Shown here: piece after piece, positions 36,801-46,982 of the stretch
How the letters are laid out: the number at the start of each line of letters is the position of its first letter
Position numbering within the stretch: position 1 is the stretch's first letter
NCBI GenBank assembly: GCA_973895155.1
Contig: OZ316898.1
Coordinates: 2,356,001-2,420,000, forward strand
DNA length: 64,000 bases
Reading direction: 5' to 3'
Origin: Marsupella aquatica
Taxonomy: Eukaryota > Marchantiophyta
Notes under the pieces: model-generated
Seen by the model: only the letters and a program-made list of their open reading frames with translations
Told to the model about the DNA's origin: nothing
The model's database searches: none
Program-made: the position numbers and the translations under genes

Positions 36801-38430
36801 CCATATGACAATTTTAATGACCCTACTTTTAGTCATTGGCATTTATGACGGGCCATTGCTCACATATGACCCAATAAAGGCCCTAGTACCTCCAAAGAGA
36901 GCCAGCTTTAGATTCCTTGCAAGGTTGGAATATTCCTCTTCCCTAAATCTGCACCCACACCATACCCTAAAAGCATGACTCCCCTGCCCATTCCATTTGG
37001 GCAGCACTACCTCTTGGAGAACCCAAAAACAACTTTTATTTGCCTTTGTATGTGATGGTGTGCATGCATGGCAACACTTTTGGAAAATCACTCCAAAGTC
37101 GTACGACTTGGGAGTGATTTCCCCAAAGGTGCATCATGCCTTAAGGAAACACAAAAACATGTGTCCAAAGTGTTTATGTCGCAACTAGTGGTTGGACAAT
37201 GATGAGTATAGTGTCCCGCACCTCGTGGAGGGGTTCTCACCTCTATGTGGGGCCCCATGGCACTCTAGGGCGCACCTCCAGCCCCTAGCCCCAAACTGGT
37301 CATTTGTGCTTTTCCTTAATGACTGCATGAGGGACCCCTCAAATGACAATAATTCAGGTCATTCCACTTATATGACATCCAATGTGACCATTTTAATGAC
37401 CTTTCTTGTAGTAATTGGCATTTATGACGGGCCATTGCTCACATATGACCCAATAAAGGCCCTAGTACCTCCAAAGAGAGCCAGCTTTAGATTCCTTGCA
37501 AGGTTGGAATATTCCCAAACCCTAATCCCACAGCCACACCATGCTAAGAAGCACGACTCCCCTGCCCATTCCATTCGTGCAGCACTACCTCTTGGAGAAC
37601 CAAAAAACAGGTTTTATTTGCCTTTGGATGTGATGGTATACATCCATGGTTGCACTTTTGGCAAATCACTCCAAAGTCGTACGACTTGGGAGTGATTTCC
37701 CCAAAGGTGCATCATGCCTTAAGGAAACACAAAAACATGTGCCCAAAGTGTTTATGTCGCAACTAGTGGTTGGACAATGATGAGTATAGTGTCCCGCACC
37801 TAGTGGAGGGGTTCTCACCTCTATGTGGGGCCCATGGCACTCTAGGGCCCACCTCAAGCCCCTAGCCCCAAAATGGTCATTTGTGCTTTTCCTTAATGAC
37901 TACATAAGGGACCCCTCAAATGACCACAAATCCAGTCATTAGACTGATATGACTCTCCATATGACAATTTTAATGACCCTACTTTTAGTCATTGGCATTT
38001 ATGACGGGCCATTGCTCACATATGACCCAATAAAGGCCCTAGTACCTCCAAAGAGAGCTAGCTTTAGATTCCTTGCAAGGTTGGAATATTCCTCTTCCCT
38101 AAACCTGCACCCACACCATACTGAGAATGCACCCACACCATACTGAGAAGCATTACTCCCCTGCCCATTCCATTGGGGCAGCACTACCTCTTGGAGAACC
38201 AAAAAACAACTTTTATTTGCCTTTGGATGTGATGGTATGCATGCATTTATTTGCAAATTAAAATATTCCCCGTCCAAACACCGGCACAAACATGACACAA
38301 TTACAACAAAGCATGACAACCTTCCATTGGTATTGCCCTACTTCTTGGAGAGACAAAAAGGTTTCATTTGCCCCATGGATACGATAGTATGCGCGCATCC
38401 ATATATGATGACACTTCTGGAAAATCACTC
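33900..38430. repeat. 578-bp satellite-like array with a conserved palindrome, inside the CACTA element
   Basis: About seven to eight units. A marker palindrome begins at 34212, 34792, 35357, 35933, 36511, 37089 and 37667, spacings of 580, 565, 576, 578, 578 and 578. Its core AAGTCGTACGACTT is perfect, and the full 36-base palindrome (AAATCACTCC...GGAGTGATTT) has one mismatched pair. The last four copies are the most alike. Other shared blocks are GGCACTCTAGGGC, CCCCAAACTGGTCATTTGTG and runs of AATGACC motifs. No conserved reading frame is seen, so it is non-coding. It forms a very long subterminal region on the 5' side of the transposon. Confidence 0.9.
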
Positions 38431-38519
38431 CAAAGGTGTATGACTCTACAATTATGATAGGTGTCTGGAATGACTATTGAGTATTTTAATCTTCATATCT
38501 CTTGGGTTCTTTAATGACT

Positions 38520-39045
38520 CTATAAGTAGTCATTTATGTAATAAGTCCATAATGACTGTATGTTATTGTAAACATTGATATATCCTGATTTTTAGATTGC
38601 CCTATATTTAGTCATTTATGCGACAAGTCCATAATGACAGTATGTTGTTGAAAACACCGATATATCCTAATTTCAAGATTGACTGTGGAGTTAGTCATTT
38701 ATGAGAAAAGTCCATAATGACGGTATGTTCTTGTAAACACTGATATGTCCTAATTTCAAGATTGACCCTAGAGTTAGTCATTTATGGCAGAAGTCCATAA
38801 TGACAATATGTTGTGTAAACACTGATATATTCTCATTTTCAGATTGACCCTAAATTTTGTCATTTATGAGAGAAGTCCATAATGACGGTATGTTCTTGTA
38901 AACACTAATATGTCCTAATTTCAAGATTGACCCTAGAGTTAGTCATTTATGGCAGAAGTCCATAATGACAATATGTTGTTGTAAACACTGATATATTCTC
39001 ATTTTCAGATTGACCCTAAATTTTGTCATTTAACACCGTTGGTTA
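38520..39045. repeat. 83-bp tandem repeat, six copies, right subterminal region of the CACTA element
   Basis: TCCATAATGAC starts at 38546, 38628, 38711, 38793, 38876 and 38959 (period 82-83). Each unit also has AGTCATTTATG and AACACTGATAT. It passes at about 39040 into irregular GTCATTT/AATGAC motifs that run to the inverted end at 39391-39420. These are likely transposase binding repeats. Confidence 0.9.
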
Positions 39046-39423
39046 AAATGACGATAATACATTTTTTGTCATTTATCACCGTTGTCCAAAATGATGCAAA
39101 TAGATTTTTGGTCATTTCAGTCATTGTCCAGAGTGACTATAATGTTGCTAAACACTGATTTATCATTGTTGTTATTAATTGTGTCATTTAAGACATGTGT
39201 CTAAATTGACCATTTAGGGAAATTGGGTCATTTTGGTCGCATCAGTCATTATAGACATTATACAAAATGACGAAAAAATTAACATTTTGTCATTTCAGTC
39301 TATTGGTCATTGTGGACAGTCATTCCCCCGTCATTCTTTTTGTGTCATTAAAACTTTTGGTCATTTATTCATCTCTGTCATTGGGTGATTGGTCATAAAG
39401 GGCCCTGTTTTCTTCTAGTGGGA

Positions 39424-41310
39424 CCCGAATGCCATCATGTCTAATGGGGATATCAAGAGGGGGGAGAATGAGTCCGGGAGAGGAAGACGGGACCAGACCC
39501 CACACTTCCTAGGCTGTACTGACAAACCAATAATGGCAAGCTGCTGAACAAAATGGATATAGGCATCTCCAAGAAGCAAGGCAGGAGCAACAATGTGAGT
39601 GTCGTCAGCAACAGAGGGGAACAGGCAACCTGGAAAAGCACCGGAAGATGCCCGGATGGCCCGAAGATGAGCCAAGGCAAACAACGCACCACCAAGGGGA
39701 TCCCCCTGTCGGGTGTCGGACTCTGACATAATGGTGGAGTATGTCCCAGACGCCAGAGGGTCAGAGTAGACCAAGGGGGCAGGGGTCCCATAAAAAGCCC
39801 AAGCAAAAGGGATGAGGGATGCAATCTCCCCCCCAGCATCCCAAAGCTCCTCGAAAATCACACGACGGGAGACAGAGTTGAAGGCATTGGCAACATCCAC
39901 CTGAATGACCCCCCAATCAGGGTGGAGGTCCAAAACGGCACGCAAGCCATGTACCACGCTCTCACAACCGCCTGGGGTGGCCACGCCGAACTGGTGGGGG
40001 AAGAAGTGTGAAGCAAACGGTGCCCTCATCTGTAAACAAATGCAGCGGCTAACCAGACCTCCCCAATGGCCAGGGGTCGAACACCACCCGTCTCCTTGGC
40101 CAAAGCCATGAGCCGACACACCCCCAAGAGCCGAGCGACAACAGGCGGAATGCAGCCACCTGCAACATGAGCACACACCTGGAACAACTCCTGGAAACCC
40201 GACGCCGAGTCATCAGGGGAGAAGCAGTCCCTGAGGTGCTCGAACCTCATCCCAGAGATGCCCCCAGCGGAAAGACGGGGCAAATGAAGGAAGACAGAGG
40301 AAAAAATCTCGCGAGAAAGGGAGAACTCAACCTCCGGAGAGAAGCTCCCAATGAAACCTGGAACCGCGCAAGAAGCCGGGGGATGAAGGGACCGAAGGGC
40401 CGCAACCGTCTCGACCGAAGGAGGAGAGGGGGAAAGGGGAACCAAGGAACGTGCGGCCCGAGAAAACTCCCCCTCCTGTCCCAACAAAAGGCATCGGCGA
40501 AGGCGGCGCTGGACAGGAGGGACCAGAGGTTCCTCCTCAAACTCAGAGGCCCTAGAGGCCAACGCAAGAAGCTGGTGATAGAACTCCTCCTGAAGCAAAA
40601 TCCAGTCCCCCGACAAAAACCGTTGCAACCTGGCAATGGTCTCCCTATGCCCGGTCGGGCCCCCACAAGGAGGGAGGGTCAACACCCAATGAGGAAGCAA
40701 GAGGAGTAGGGACCAGGCACCAACATCAGTGGGGTCACGCGCCAGCCGGTCAAAGGAAGACGAAAGGCCTGCCGAAGCAGGGGCCGCAAGGGCACAGGAA
40801 TCCGGGTATACAATCGAGGATGCCGAAAACCAGGGTAAAGAGCGGCAAGGACATCCAGGTGGGCTAGCCAATCCCAGGAAGAAGGGGGGGGGCAGACGGG
40901 GGAGGGGGAAGGGGGGCAGGGGGAAGCACAGAGGAGGAGGAAGCACGAAGAGCGGGACATGAGCGACGATGGTGAGTCAGACCAGATGGTTGGTACCAAC
41001 TGTGACAAGCATCACACTGGACACGGGAGTCAGAAGGAGAAGTGGGGGGGGAAGAGGGGCGGATCCGACGAGCTGAACGAGGGGTGGAAGATGGAGAAGC
41101 CATAGGGACAAGAGAGGTAGGTGGTGAACTGGGATAGGAGAGGGGTTCCATGGGAAAAAGCTGGGAAAAAGCTGGGATAAAGGGTGGGGGCAAAGGAAAC
41201 GAAAATAAATGAACGGAACAATGAGAAAAGAGTACAAGAACAACACCGGAAAGCTCGAGAAAAACAAAAACATAAACGAAGGAACAAGGGATGGATGTCC
41301 AAGGCAAAGA
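39424..41310 (-). pseudogene. Retrotransposon ORF, N-terminal zinc finger and reverse transcriptase part
   Basis: The zinc finger CDACHSWYQPSGLTHHRRSC (C-x2-C-x11-H-x5-C) lies near 41015-40955. The RT begins in the frame 40946-40026 with GISGMRFEHL and LMALAKETGGVRPLAIGEVW. It continues after a frameshift near 40050 with QFGVATPGG, VDVANAFNSVSRR, DTRQGDPLGGALFALA and the active-site VADD at 39601-39612. The CACTA element then interrupts it. Frame changes near 40940, 40050 and 39480 make it inactive. The finger-RT order is that of R2/NeSL-like elements. The roughly 590 bases on to 41901 are GC-rich 5' leader. Confidence 0.85.
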
Positions 41311-41901
41311 ACCTCAACCCGGTAGTGGCAAGCCGCGCCGAACACAGAAACCTGGTAACCCGAAGGAACGCCTCCAATGACCGAACGAAAAAACCCCGCA
41401 GGCACGGAGCCAGAGTGCGAACGGGTACCGCCAATGGTGGGGGCCCAGCCCCACCAACCAAACCAGGTCCAGGGCCGCTAAGCACAAATCCGCCAAGGAA
41501 AACCGGGCCGCCAAGAAACCCAACCCAACTGGGGCCGCCAAGAAACCAAAACACAACCCGGGGGGGGGCAACCTTCCCAGGTCAAGGGCCGTCAAACCCG
41601 GGCGCAGGGCCACACGTCCCAGGCCCAGGGCCACCCTTCCCGGGCGCAGGGCTGAGCCGGGAGCGTCAGCCCAGGCTGACGACCTCCGCTCCAGGGGGCC
41701 GGGGGACCCTCATTATTACCCCCACGCCTCCACCTCCGCACCGCAGCTTCGCACCTCCGCACCGCTCCACCTCCGCACCTTCTCCGCTGCCTTCCACTGC
41801 CGCCGCTGCTCGCACCTCCGCTGCTCTCCGCTGCAACTCCGCTGAAGTACTCATTGAACGAGAAACAGATCAGGTCACTAGCGAGTATGTATTTGCCGGA
41901 A

Positions 41902-42075
41902 TCAGTTTTCCAAATGCACTCCTAACTCCAGTTACTCTCCTAGAGGCCTCACTTTAGAGCAACCTCAACCTCCGTTTTCCAAATGCACTCCCAACTCCAG
42001 TTACTCGGTGCCCCCAACCTCCGTTTTCCAAATGCAATCCTAACTCCAGTTACTCTCCTAGAGGCTTCACTTTAG
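41902..42075. repeat. About 47-bp minisatellite, right part
   Basis: Continuation of the array broken at 9140. CCAAATGCA(C/A)TCC and AACTCCAGTTACTC recur three times here, alternating with CTCCTAGAGGC(C/T)TCACTTTAG. The first eight bases (TCAGTTTT, 41902-41909) are the second copy of the retrotransposon's target-site duplication. Confidence 0.85.
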
Positions 42076-43788
42076 AACGGAGGCCCTGAAAAGTACATTT
42101 TCAACTAGGATCATCTAACAAGTCATTAACGATAGGGACCCCATCATCAATATGATTGCTGGTTCCTAATATGGTTTTAGAAAATGCAATATTGAATCTT
42201 TGATAAACCCTAAACAACCTCTTCCCCTGAAACACCTCTGCTTTCACTCTGTTGTGCACTTGGAGAGGGTTATATACTGAGTAACTATCAATCTATTGCC
42301 CTTGTGCACCAGGTGTCTTCAATTATGTCACCTCCAGATGTCTTTGGTATCCATAAAGGAGGCGTTGAACCCACATCTATTGGTCTAACAACTAGAATAA
42401 GCAGACCTTTCTTAAACCTTTTCCAAAAATTATGGACAAAGTACTGAATCTGAAAATGGTGTGAACCAATACTAGCTCTCAAATGAGGTGTAGAAAGGCA
42501 GGTGTAGACTAGAAAAATGCTCTTTGCCCTGTTCGTCATAAAAACTTTCATTTTAACTTGAAAACCGGTCTGCTTGCCAACTCCTGTCTGCATGTTGCTA
42601 GGACGCAGTTCACCGACTGTGCACTAACCCAGCCCTTATCTGTGTGCAACCCTTGCCTCCTGCATTGAACCCCATGGCTGCAGCCTGCCCCAATCCAAGC
42701 TCCTCCCCCCCCCCCCCCCTTCCCCCTTCCCCACGCACTGTCGGATCCCCATTGCCTAGCCATCGACTTGCACAATACATTCTGGGCAACAGTGGATGTC
42801 TTTGTTGTGGACTAAACAAATTCCGCTCCAGATTCTGCTGCAGGGACCACAACCATGATGAGCATCCTGGGTTTACCACGGGTAAGGTATTGGCAAGACG
42901 GTATTGTCGTGGGTTGGGTTAAGAAAAGGCGGGGTTCGTTTAGTCTGGCGCACTCAGACTGTGTTTCTGTCAGTTTGCCACATAAAGCTCCATTGGCATT
43001 GTTCCTGGACGGGAGAAGCATGTCACCATGTTCTCATGTTGTTCTGGTAAGGAGAGAAATTTGGCTGTAAGTGGACCCACTACCCCAGTCATTAACAAGT
43101 TTTCCAGGAACTGCCCAGAATCTCAGTAGCCCTCTGCCATAGGCCCCTGCAAAGGTCATAGGGCCCCAATTGAGGACTTGAACTCACCCCTTCTGGTCCC
43201 AAGGGCTTGTGGCTTGAAATGTGCCTCAAACAGGTTTACAAAACCAGTGGCATTTACAATAGCTGAAGGCTTTGGAGACTTGGGGAATGGTGTACCACAT
43301 TATCGAAATAGGTTTTACTAAGTAACCTGTCCCCCACTTAAACTAACCCAAACATGTAACTCATTGACTCTCACTCTATGTAAACTAATATGGAAACTAC
43401 CAGAGACAAACCATCTCCTCTACTTATTTCAATCTCACTAAAATTTTCCCGGGAATAATTATAAAAATGAGCTCAACATGGATTTTTAAGATACCCTTCT
43501 GCTTTTTGGACATTGTCTCCAAATCATTTAAGCTCAGGGCCCAGGGTTTGCAACCTGAGTTTACCGTGTGATTGGTCCACTGCCTTGTGGCAAGTTGCAA
43601 TTGGTCCTGCCAAACCCCAGTCCATGTTGCCCTAAACCAGCCGCCCTTCCCCACACATGCAAATGCGCTTCGAGTCACAAGTTGCATCCTCACCAGGTGG
43701 TTGCCATTCTTGTTCATCCCAACCCCTTTCCCCGCTCAGAAAGAAGTCCTGAATGTTGCTCCATTTGGAACTTGACAATAGGGCAGGC

Positions 43789-44070
43789 TGTTGAGTATTG
43801 CTCTTAGTCTTGTGACTCTAGAGCTAATCACAGTTAGGTTAGAACTTAGCTTAGGTTAGCAGTGATGCATGTTGTATATAACCAGGGTTGATGTCAGCCC
43901 CTGGTGGATCTTCAGTTCATTGTTGGAGTGGAGCAAGAGAAAAGTAAAGGTCTCTTGCTTCCCAGTGGAGGTAGCCTCAGTCGTGAGGTGAACGACGTAC
44001 TCGCTGTGTCGACTACTTTGTATAGTGTTTTCATGTGCATGGTGTTTCGGGTTAAGGATTATCCTTAACA
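43789..44070 (+). mobile_element. Solo LTR, 282 bp
   Basis: Begins TGTTGAG and ends CTTAACA, the inverted TG...CA ends of an LTR. The 5-bp duplication CAGGC lies directly on both sides (43784-43788 and 44071-44075). A TATATAA box occurs near 43873. No internal retrotransposon sequence is present, so the element was reduced to one LTR by recombination between its LTRs. The short length fits Copia-like families, though the superfamily cannot be told from an LTR alone. Confidence 0.85.
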
Positions 44071-44794
44071 CAGGCGCGGGCTTGGCTAAGCAGCACTTGA
44101 TCTAGGGGGTATATCTGCAAGCGTGAGAGTGGCAGGGGCAAAGGTGTATAAGTGCAGACAAGAGTCTGTGCATCTTTATTTTTTAACTATTTTTGTAAGT
44201 CAAAAGAGACCAGAATGATTCACTGCCATTCGATTTATCCCTGTATAATTTTGGGCATTTAAAAATTTGTCTCCCATTTCCTCACCATCTGTACAACTTT
44301 TGCCTCTCCCCTATACCTGCAACTCTTGCCCTCTCTTTGCAAGTCTCTTCTTCCCATCCTTGCAATAGTGAATCTCCTCCCTACCTACAACTCATGCATT
44401 GATTTCTCTTTCCACTATCATTGTAGCACTTATGCTTTGACCATCTTCCACACTGACATCACTTTTGGCTTGACATGGTGACTGTAGCAACAACACTTTT
44501 TGCAAAGATAGTACAATTGCAACCATGTCACAACAACCCTTTTGCAAAGAGAGCACAATTGCAAATGACACATCTACAAAGACATGACCACAACAACAAA
44601 TTGTGCAAAGCTGGAGGGCATTGGCTAGTTATCTTTATAAAATAGGCGTACCCAAGATATTCTCCTTTGCAGGGCCTCACGTAGTCAGAGTATTAACTGG
44701 GAACTTTTAACATGATATTGCCACTGTGGGAAAACGGGAGGAGGAAATTTGAGTCACAGAGAACCTGAATAGTTATGAAGATAGTTCACCAATT

Positions 44795-44926
44795 GTCCAA
44801 GAATCTTCATCGCTACAGGACCGGACACATCAGGACGACTCCAACATTGCACCGTCAATAGTCCAAGAATCTTCATCGCTACAGTACCGGACACATCAGG
44901 ACGACTCCAACATTGCACCGTCAATA
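44795..44926. repeat. 66-bp tandem duplication in the copy 2 upstream region
   Basis: GTCCAAGAATCTTCATCGCT starts at 44795 and 44861. The two 66-base units are almost identical, one clear difference being GGACCGG versus GTACCGG. The matching place before copy 3 (about 55980-56045) has one unit, so this is specific to copy 2. Confidence 0.9.
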
Positions 44927-45894
44927 GTTGAAATCTTCAAAGATGCGTGACGACAATTATTGTCCAAGGAAACAATTCTAATGGAACTCCCAATTTACAT
45001 CTGGCATTGCTGACCGAGAGGCACAAGTTAAACTCGTATCGAGAAAATGACGAAAAGGTGGAGAGCGGCGTCCTCACGCAAGCCATGTCAAGAAAGACTT
45101 TCTTCTCGTCAAAACACGATTACTTTATGATTATGTTCTGTAGATTGATTCGTCCTCGATCCCTTCGTTTCACCCTGAAGAATTTATGGGTCTGTTGGAC
45201 GTCACGCCCTCCCAAACTTCCTCAGGTCGAGCTTATCGGGATATTTCCGTTCAAGGTAATATCCGATCCACAGCTTCAGTTTAAGGTACTGTCTGATCGA
45301 CAGCACATTCTGGACACTACTCTAGACTTTTGGCTCGCAGGTCCGAAGGTCCCCCAAACGGTACCACCCGGTCGTGTCTACCCGAACATCTTCAAGCAAT
45401 CGGGACTTGCTGAACAGTGAACACACCATACAAGCGCATAGATACCCAGGGTAGACAAGGGTATCAAGGCAGTTAACTTCAATACGTACCGCCACGTTCA
45501 AACACAGTGCAAGACTGACACTCCAATTCATTCACAGTTCATATTCCTCTACTGCAGACTTAGTGGGCATTAGCTGTCTGTATTCAAATCATCCATGGTT
45601 CCAAACTGCATGGTTCCAAAATCGGGGTGGTGTTCTTCACAGGTGTTTCTACTGATCTGCCACCTAGCATCGACCACATTTTGATTCCTCACAATCTCGT
45701 CAGCACTTCGGATTGAGTAGTTCCGAGGATCTTGAAACTCCTCCTAGCCTGCTGAAACCGATCGAGGATCAGGTAATTAAGAGGGTACTCATACCTCGCC
45801 AAGTCTTTAGTTATATATTTATGAAGTTTTCCAGACTCTGTAAACTGTCAGATAGAGGTGTAGAGTCACTAAACAAAGTCTGTGATAGTTTCTC

Positions 45895-46060
45895 CGTCAG
45901 CAAGTGGTGGAGACCCAGGATAAGATCGAATTCTAGAATAGTACTCAAAACACTAAGATTTCATGTGTGGTCGATCCGTCAGAAAGTGGTTGAGCCCCAG
46001 ACAGTATAAGATCGACTTCGAGAATAGTACTCAAACAATAAAATTTCATGTGTGGTCGAT
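45895..46060. repeat. 81-bp tandem duplication in the copy 2 upstream region
   Basis: CCGTCAG(C/A)AAGTGGT occurs at 45895 and 45976, each followed by AAGATCGA and TTTCATGTGTGGTCGAT. The part before copy 3 is shorter and has one recognisable unit. It lies just upstream of the TATA-like sequence. Confidence 0.7.
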
Positions 46061-46068
46061 ACCTCAGA

Positions 46069-46078
46069 GGGTATATAT
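46069..46078 (+). promoter_or_regulatory. Possible TATA box of receptor copy 2
   Basis: TATATATATG follows CCTCAGAGGG, and the block is conserved before copy 3 (CCTCAGAGGG then TATGTATATG near 56995-57013). It is about 900 bp before the ATG, so a long leader or leader intron would be needed. This conflicts with the possible leader donor at 45771, which would put transcription start further upstream. Weak evidence. Confidence 0.25.
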
Positions 46079-46982
46079 ATGTACTCCATTAGCGATAAGC
46101 AATTAGTTGTGAATCGGAAGCACTTCTAACCTCAGGGAATCAGAATCCGGGGGCTCTTGGAGGATTGATGGACCTCAATGGGTGGATTATTTTGTACCTA
46201 CCTGATTGCAGGTTTCAGACCCGACACCCTCAACCTCCTGTCGCAAAGCCGTGATCGATGGAATCGATCAACGAACTGTTGGGACGGAGCGGTCAGAGTA
46301 CAGCTTCCGAGATCCCTTTGGCCGCTGTTGCAAATCTACTTTGATTCACTCTAGGATCCACTCTCTGGTCGTCGAGTCTCTCAATTAGGTGGCCGTCTAA
46401 CGTCGTCGAAACATGGTTAGGAATCATTCGTCAGTGGGTGAGCTACAGTCAGTGGTTGCAAAGCATAAGTGCACACTGTCCTGAATGCGCACCATAGAAA
46501 ATCGCTTTATAGTTCCACACTCCGCCTGACGTTTGGTTCACATGTTATTCGCTGAGCTGCCCTGAAGACGAATTTTGCTGCAGCTTCCAATTCCGTACAT
46601 CCCCGCTTACATCCTCAGCACTTCTGGTGCAGATGCGAGGGAAGCTCTTCTTTGCTAAACCTGTATGTAGGATGAACAAAATCAGAACATTGTGGCTTTG
46701 TTCATTTGGTTGAATTCGCTAATCGGCACTTGAACTGATATGACCAAAAGTAGGAAACCATCCCGGTACCTAATCAGCGATTTGCGTCTCTTTTTCGAAT
46801 GGAAACAGAGCATCCCTCAATCAGGAAATTCGGGTGCTTCTTGAGTTGTCGTGTCAGTGGTGTCAAGACGACTATGGATCTCATCCGGTAGACCGATTCT
46901 GGGCCTACGTGCAGATTTTGAATTCTTAGAGGGCCGGGCATGAGGGCAGGCGACAAGTTCTCGTCTGCATCTGAGGCCAACC

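Larger units (their letters stand above)
20317..39420 (-). mobile_element. 19.1-kb CACTA (En/Spm) transposon
   Basis: The ends are inverted: CACTAGTAGAAAACA at 20317 and CACTAGAAGAAAACA read on the minus strand from 39420. They match at 26 of the first 32 positions and both continue into TTTATGACCAA. The 3-bp duplication GGA flanks both sides (20314-20316 and 39421-39423), as CACTA elements produce. It carries on the minus strand a PHD gene (29257-29916), TNP2 (24666-28659) and a TNPA-like gene (21400-24567). Subterminal ATGAC/GTCAT repeats are dense at both ends. It sits inside the non-LTR retrotransposon, so it is younger than that element. The transposase frames are open. Confidence 0.95.
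9141..41901 (-). mobile_element. Non-LTR retrotransposon with REL endonuclease, split by two DNA transposons
   Basis: The 8-bp repeat TCAGTTTT at 9133-9140 and 41902-41909 flanks the element. Joining the outer flanks restores the minisatellite consensus CCTC(A/C)GTTTTCCAAATGC, so this is a clean insertion. The element reads on the minus strand: zinc finger, RT and C-terminal endonuclease in pieces at 41310-39421, 20316-19797 and 10326-9317. The 3' end is an ATATATAT run at 9141. Its own sequence, without the two inserted elements, is about 4.18 kb. A single C-terminal REL endonuclease after the RT, with an N-terminal zinc finger, places it with the R2/NeSL/HERO-like group rather than L1-type elements. 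Several frameshifts show that it is dead. Confidence 0.9.
42076..46982. other. Spacer between the nested insertions and receptor copy 2
   Basis: No gene is recognised. Blocks matching the next spacer (53343-57907) appear near 42085-42430, 44200-44720 and 44740-46980, confirming the duplicated gene-plus-spacer unit. About 42440-44130 has no clear counterpart there and includes a 282-bp solo LTR and a poly-C run at about 42703-42719. Conserved GT and AG signals (donor near 45771 and acceptor near 46212, matching about 56843 and 57135 in the next spacer) may mark a 5'-leader intron of the receptor. Small open frames such as 44947-45420 are not conserved in frame. Confidence 0.5.

Noticed and set aside
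33900-38430. Protein repeats coded by the 578-bp units (several 60-170-residue frames on both strands)
   Set aside because: 578 is not a multiple of three, frames end within units, and there is no known domain; similar frames arise only because the DNA repeats.
38520-39045. Regular repeats that could suggest a CRISPR array
   Set aside because: The whole unit repeats without unique spacers, the context is a plant transposon end, and no cas genes exist.
42703-42719. Poly-C run as a regulatory G-quadruplex or origin
   Set aside because: A single homopolymer in a spacer; it may be normal slippage or a sequencing artefact, with nothing else to support a function.
45713-46009. Small coding gene upstream of copy 2
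   Set aside because: The matching region before copy 3 has frame-breaking indels, so it is more likely leader or promoter sequence.
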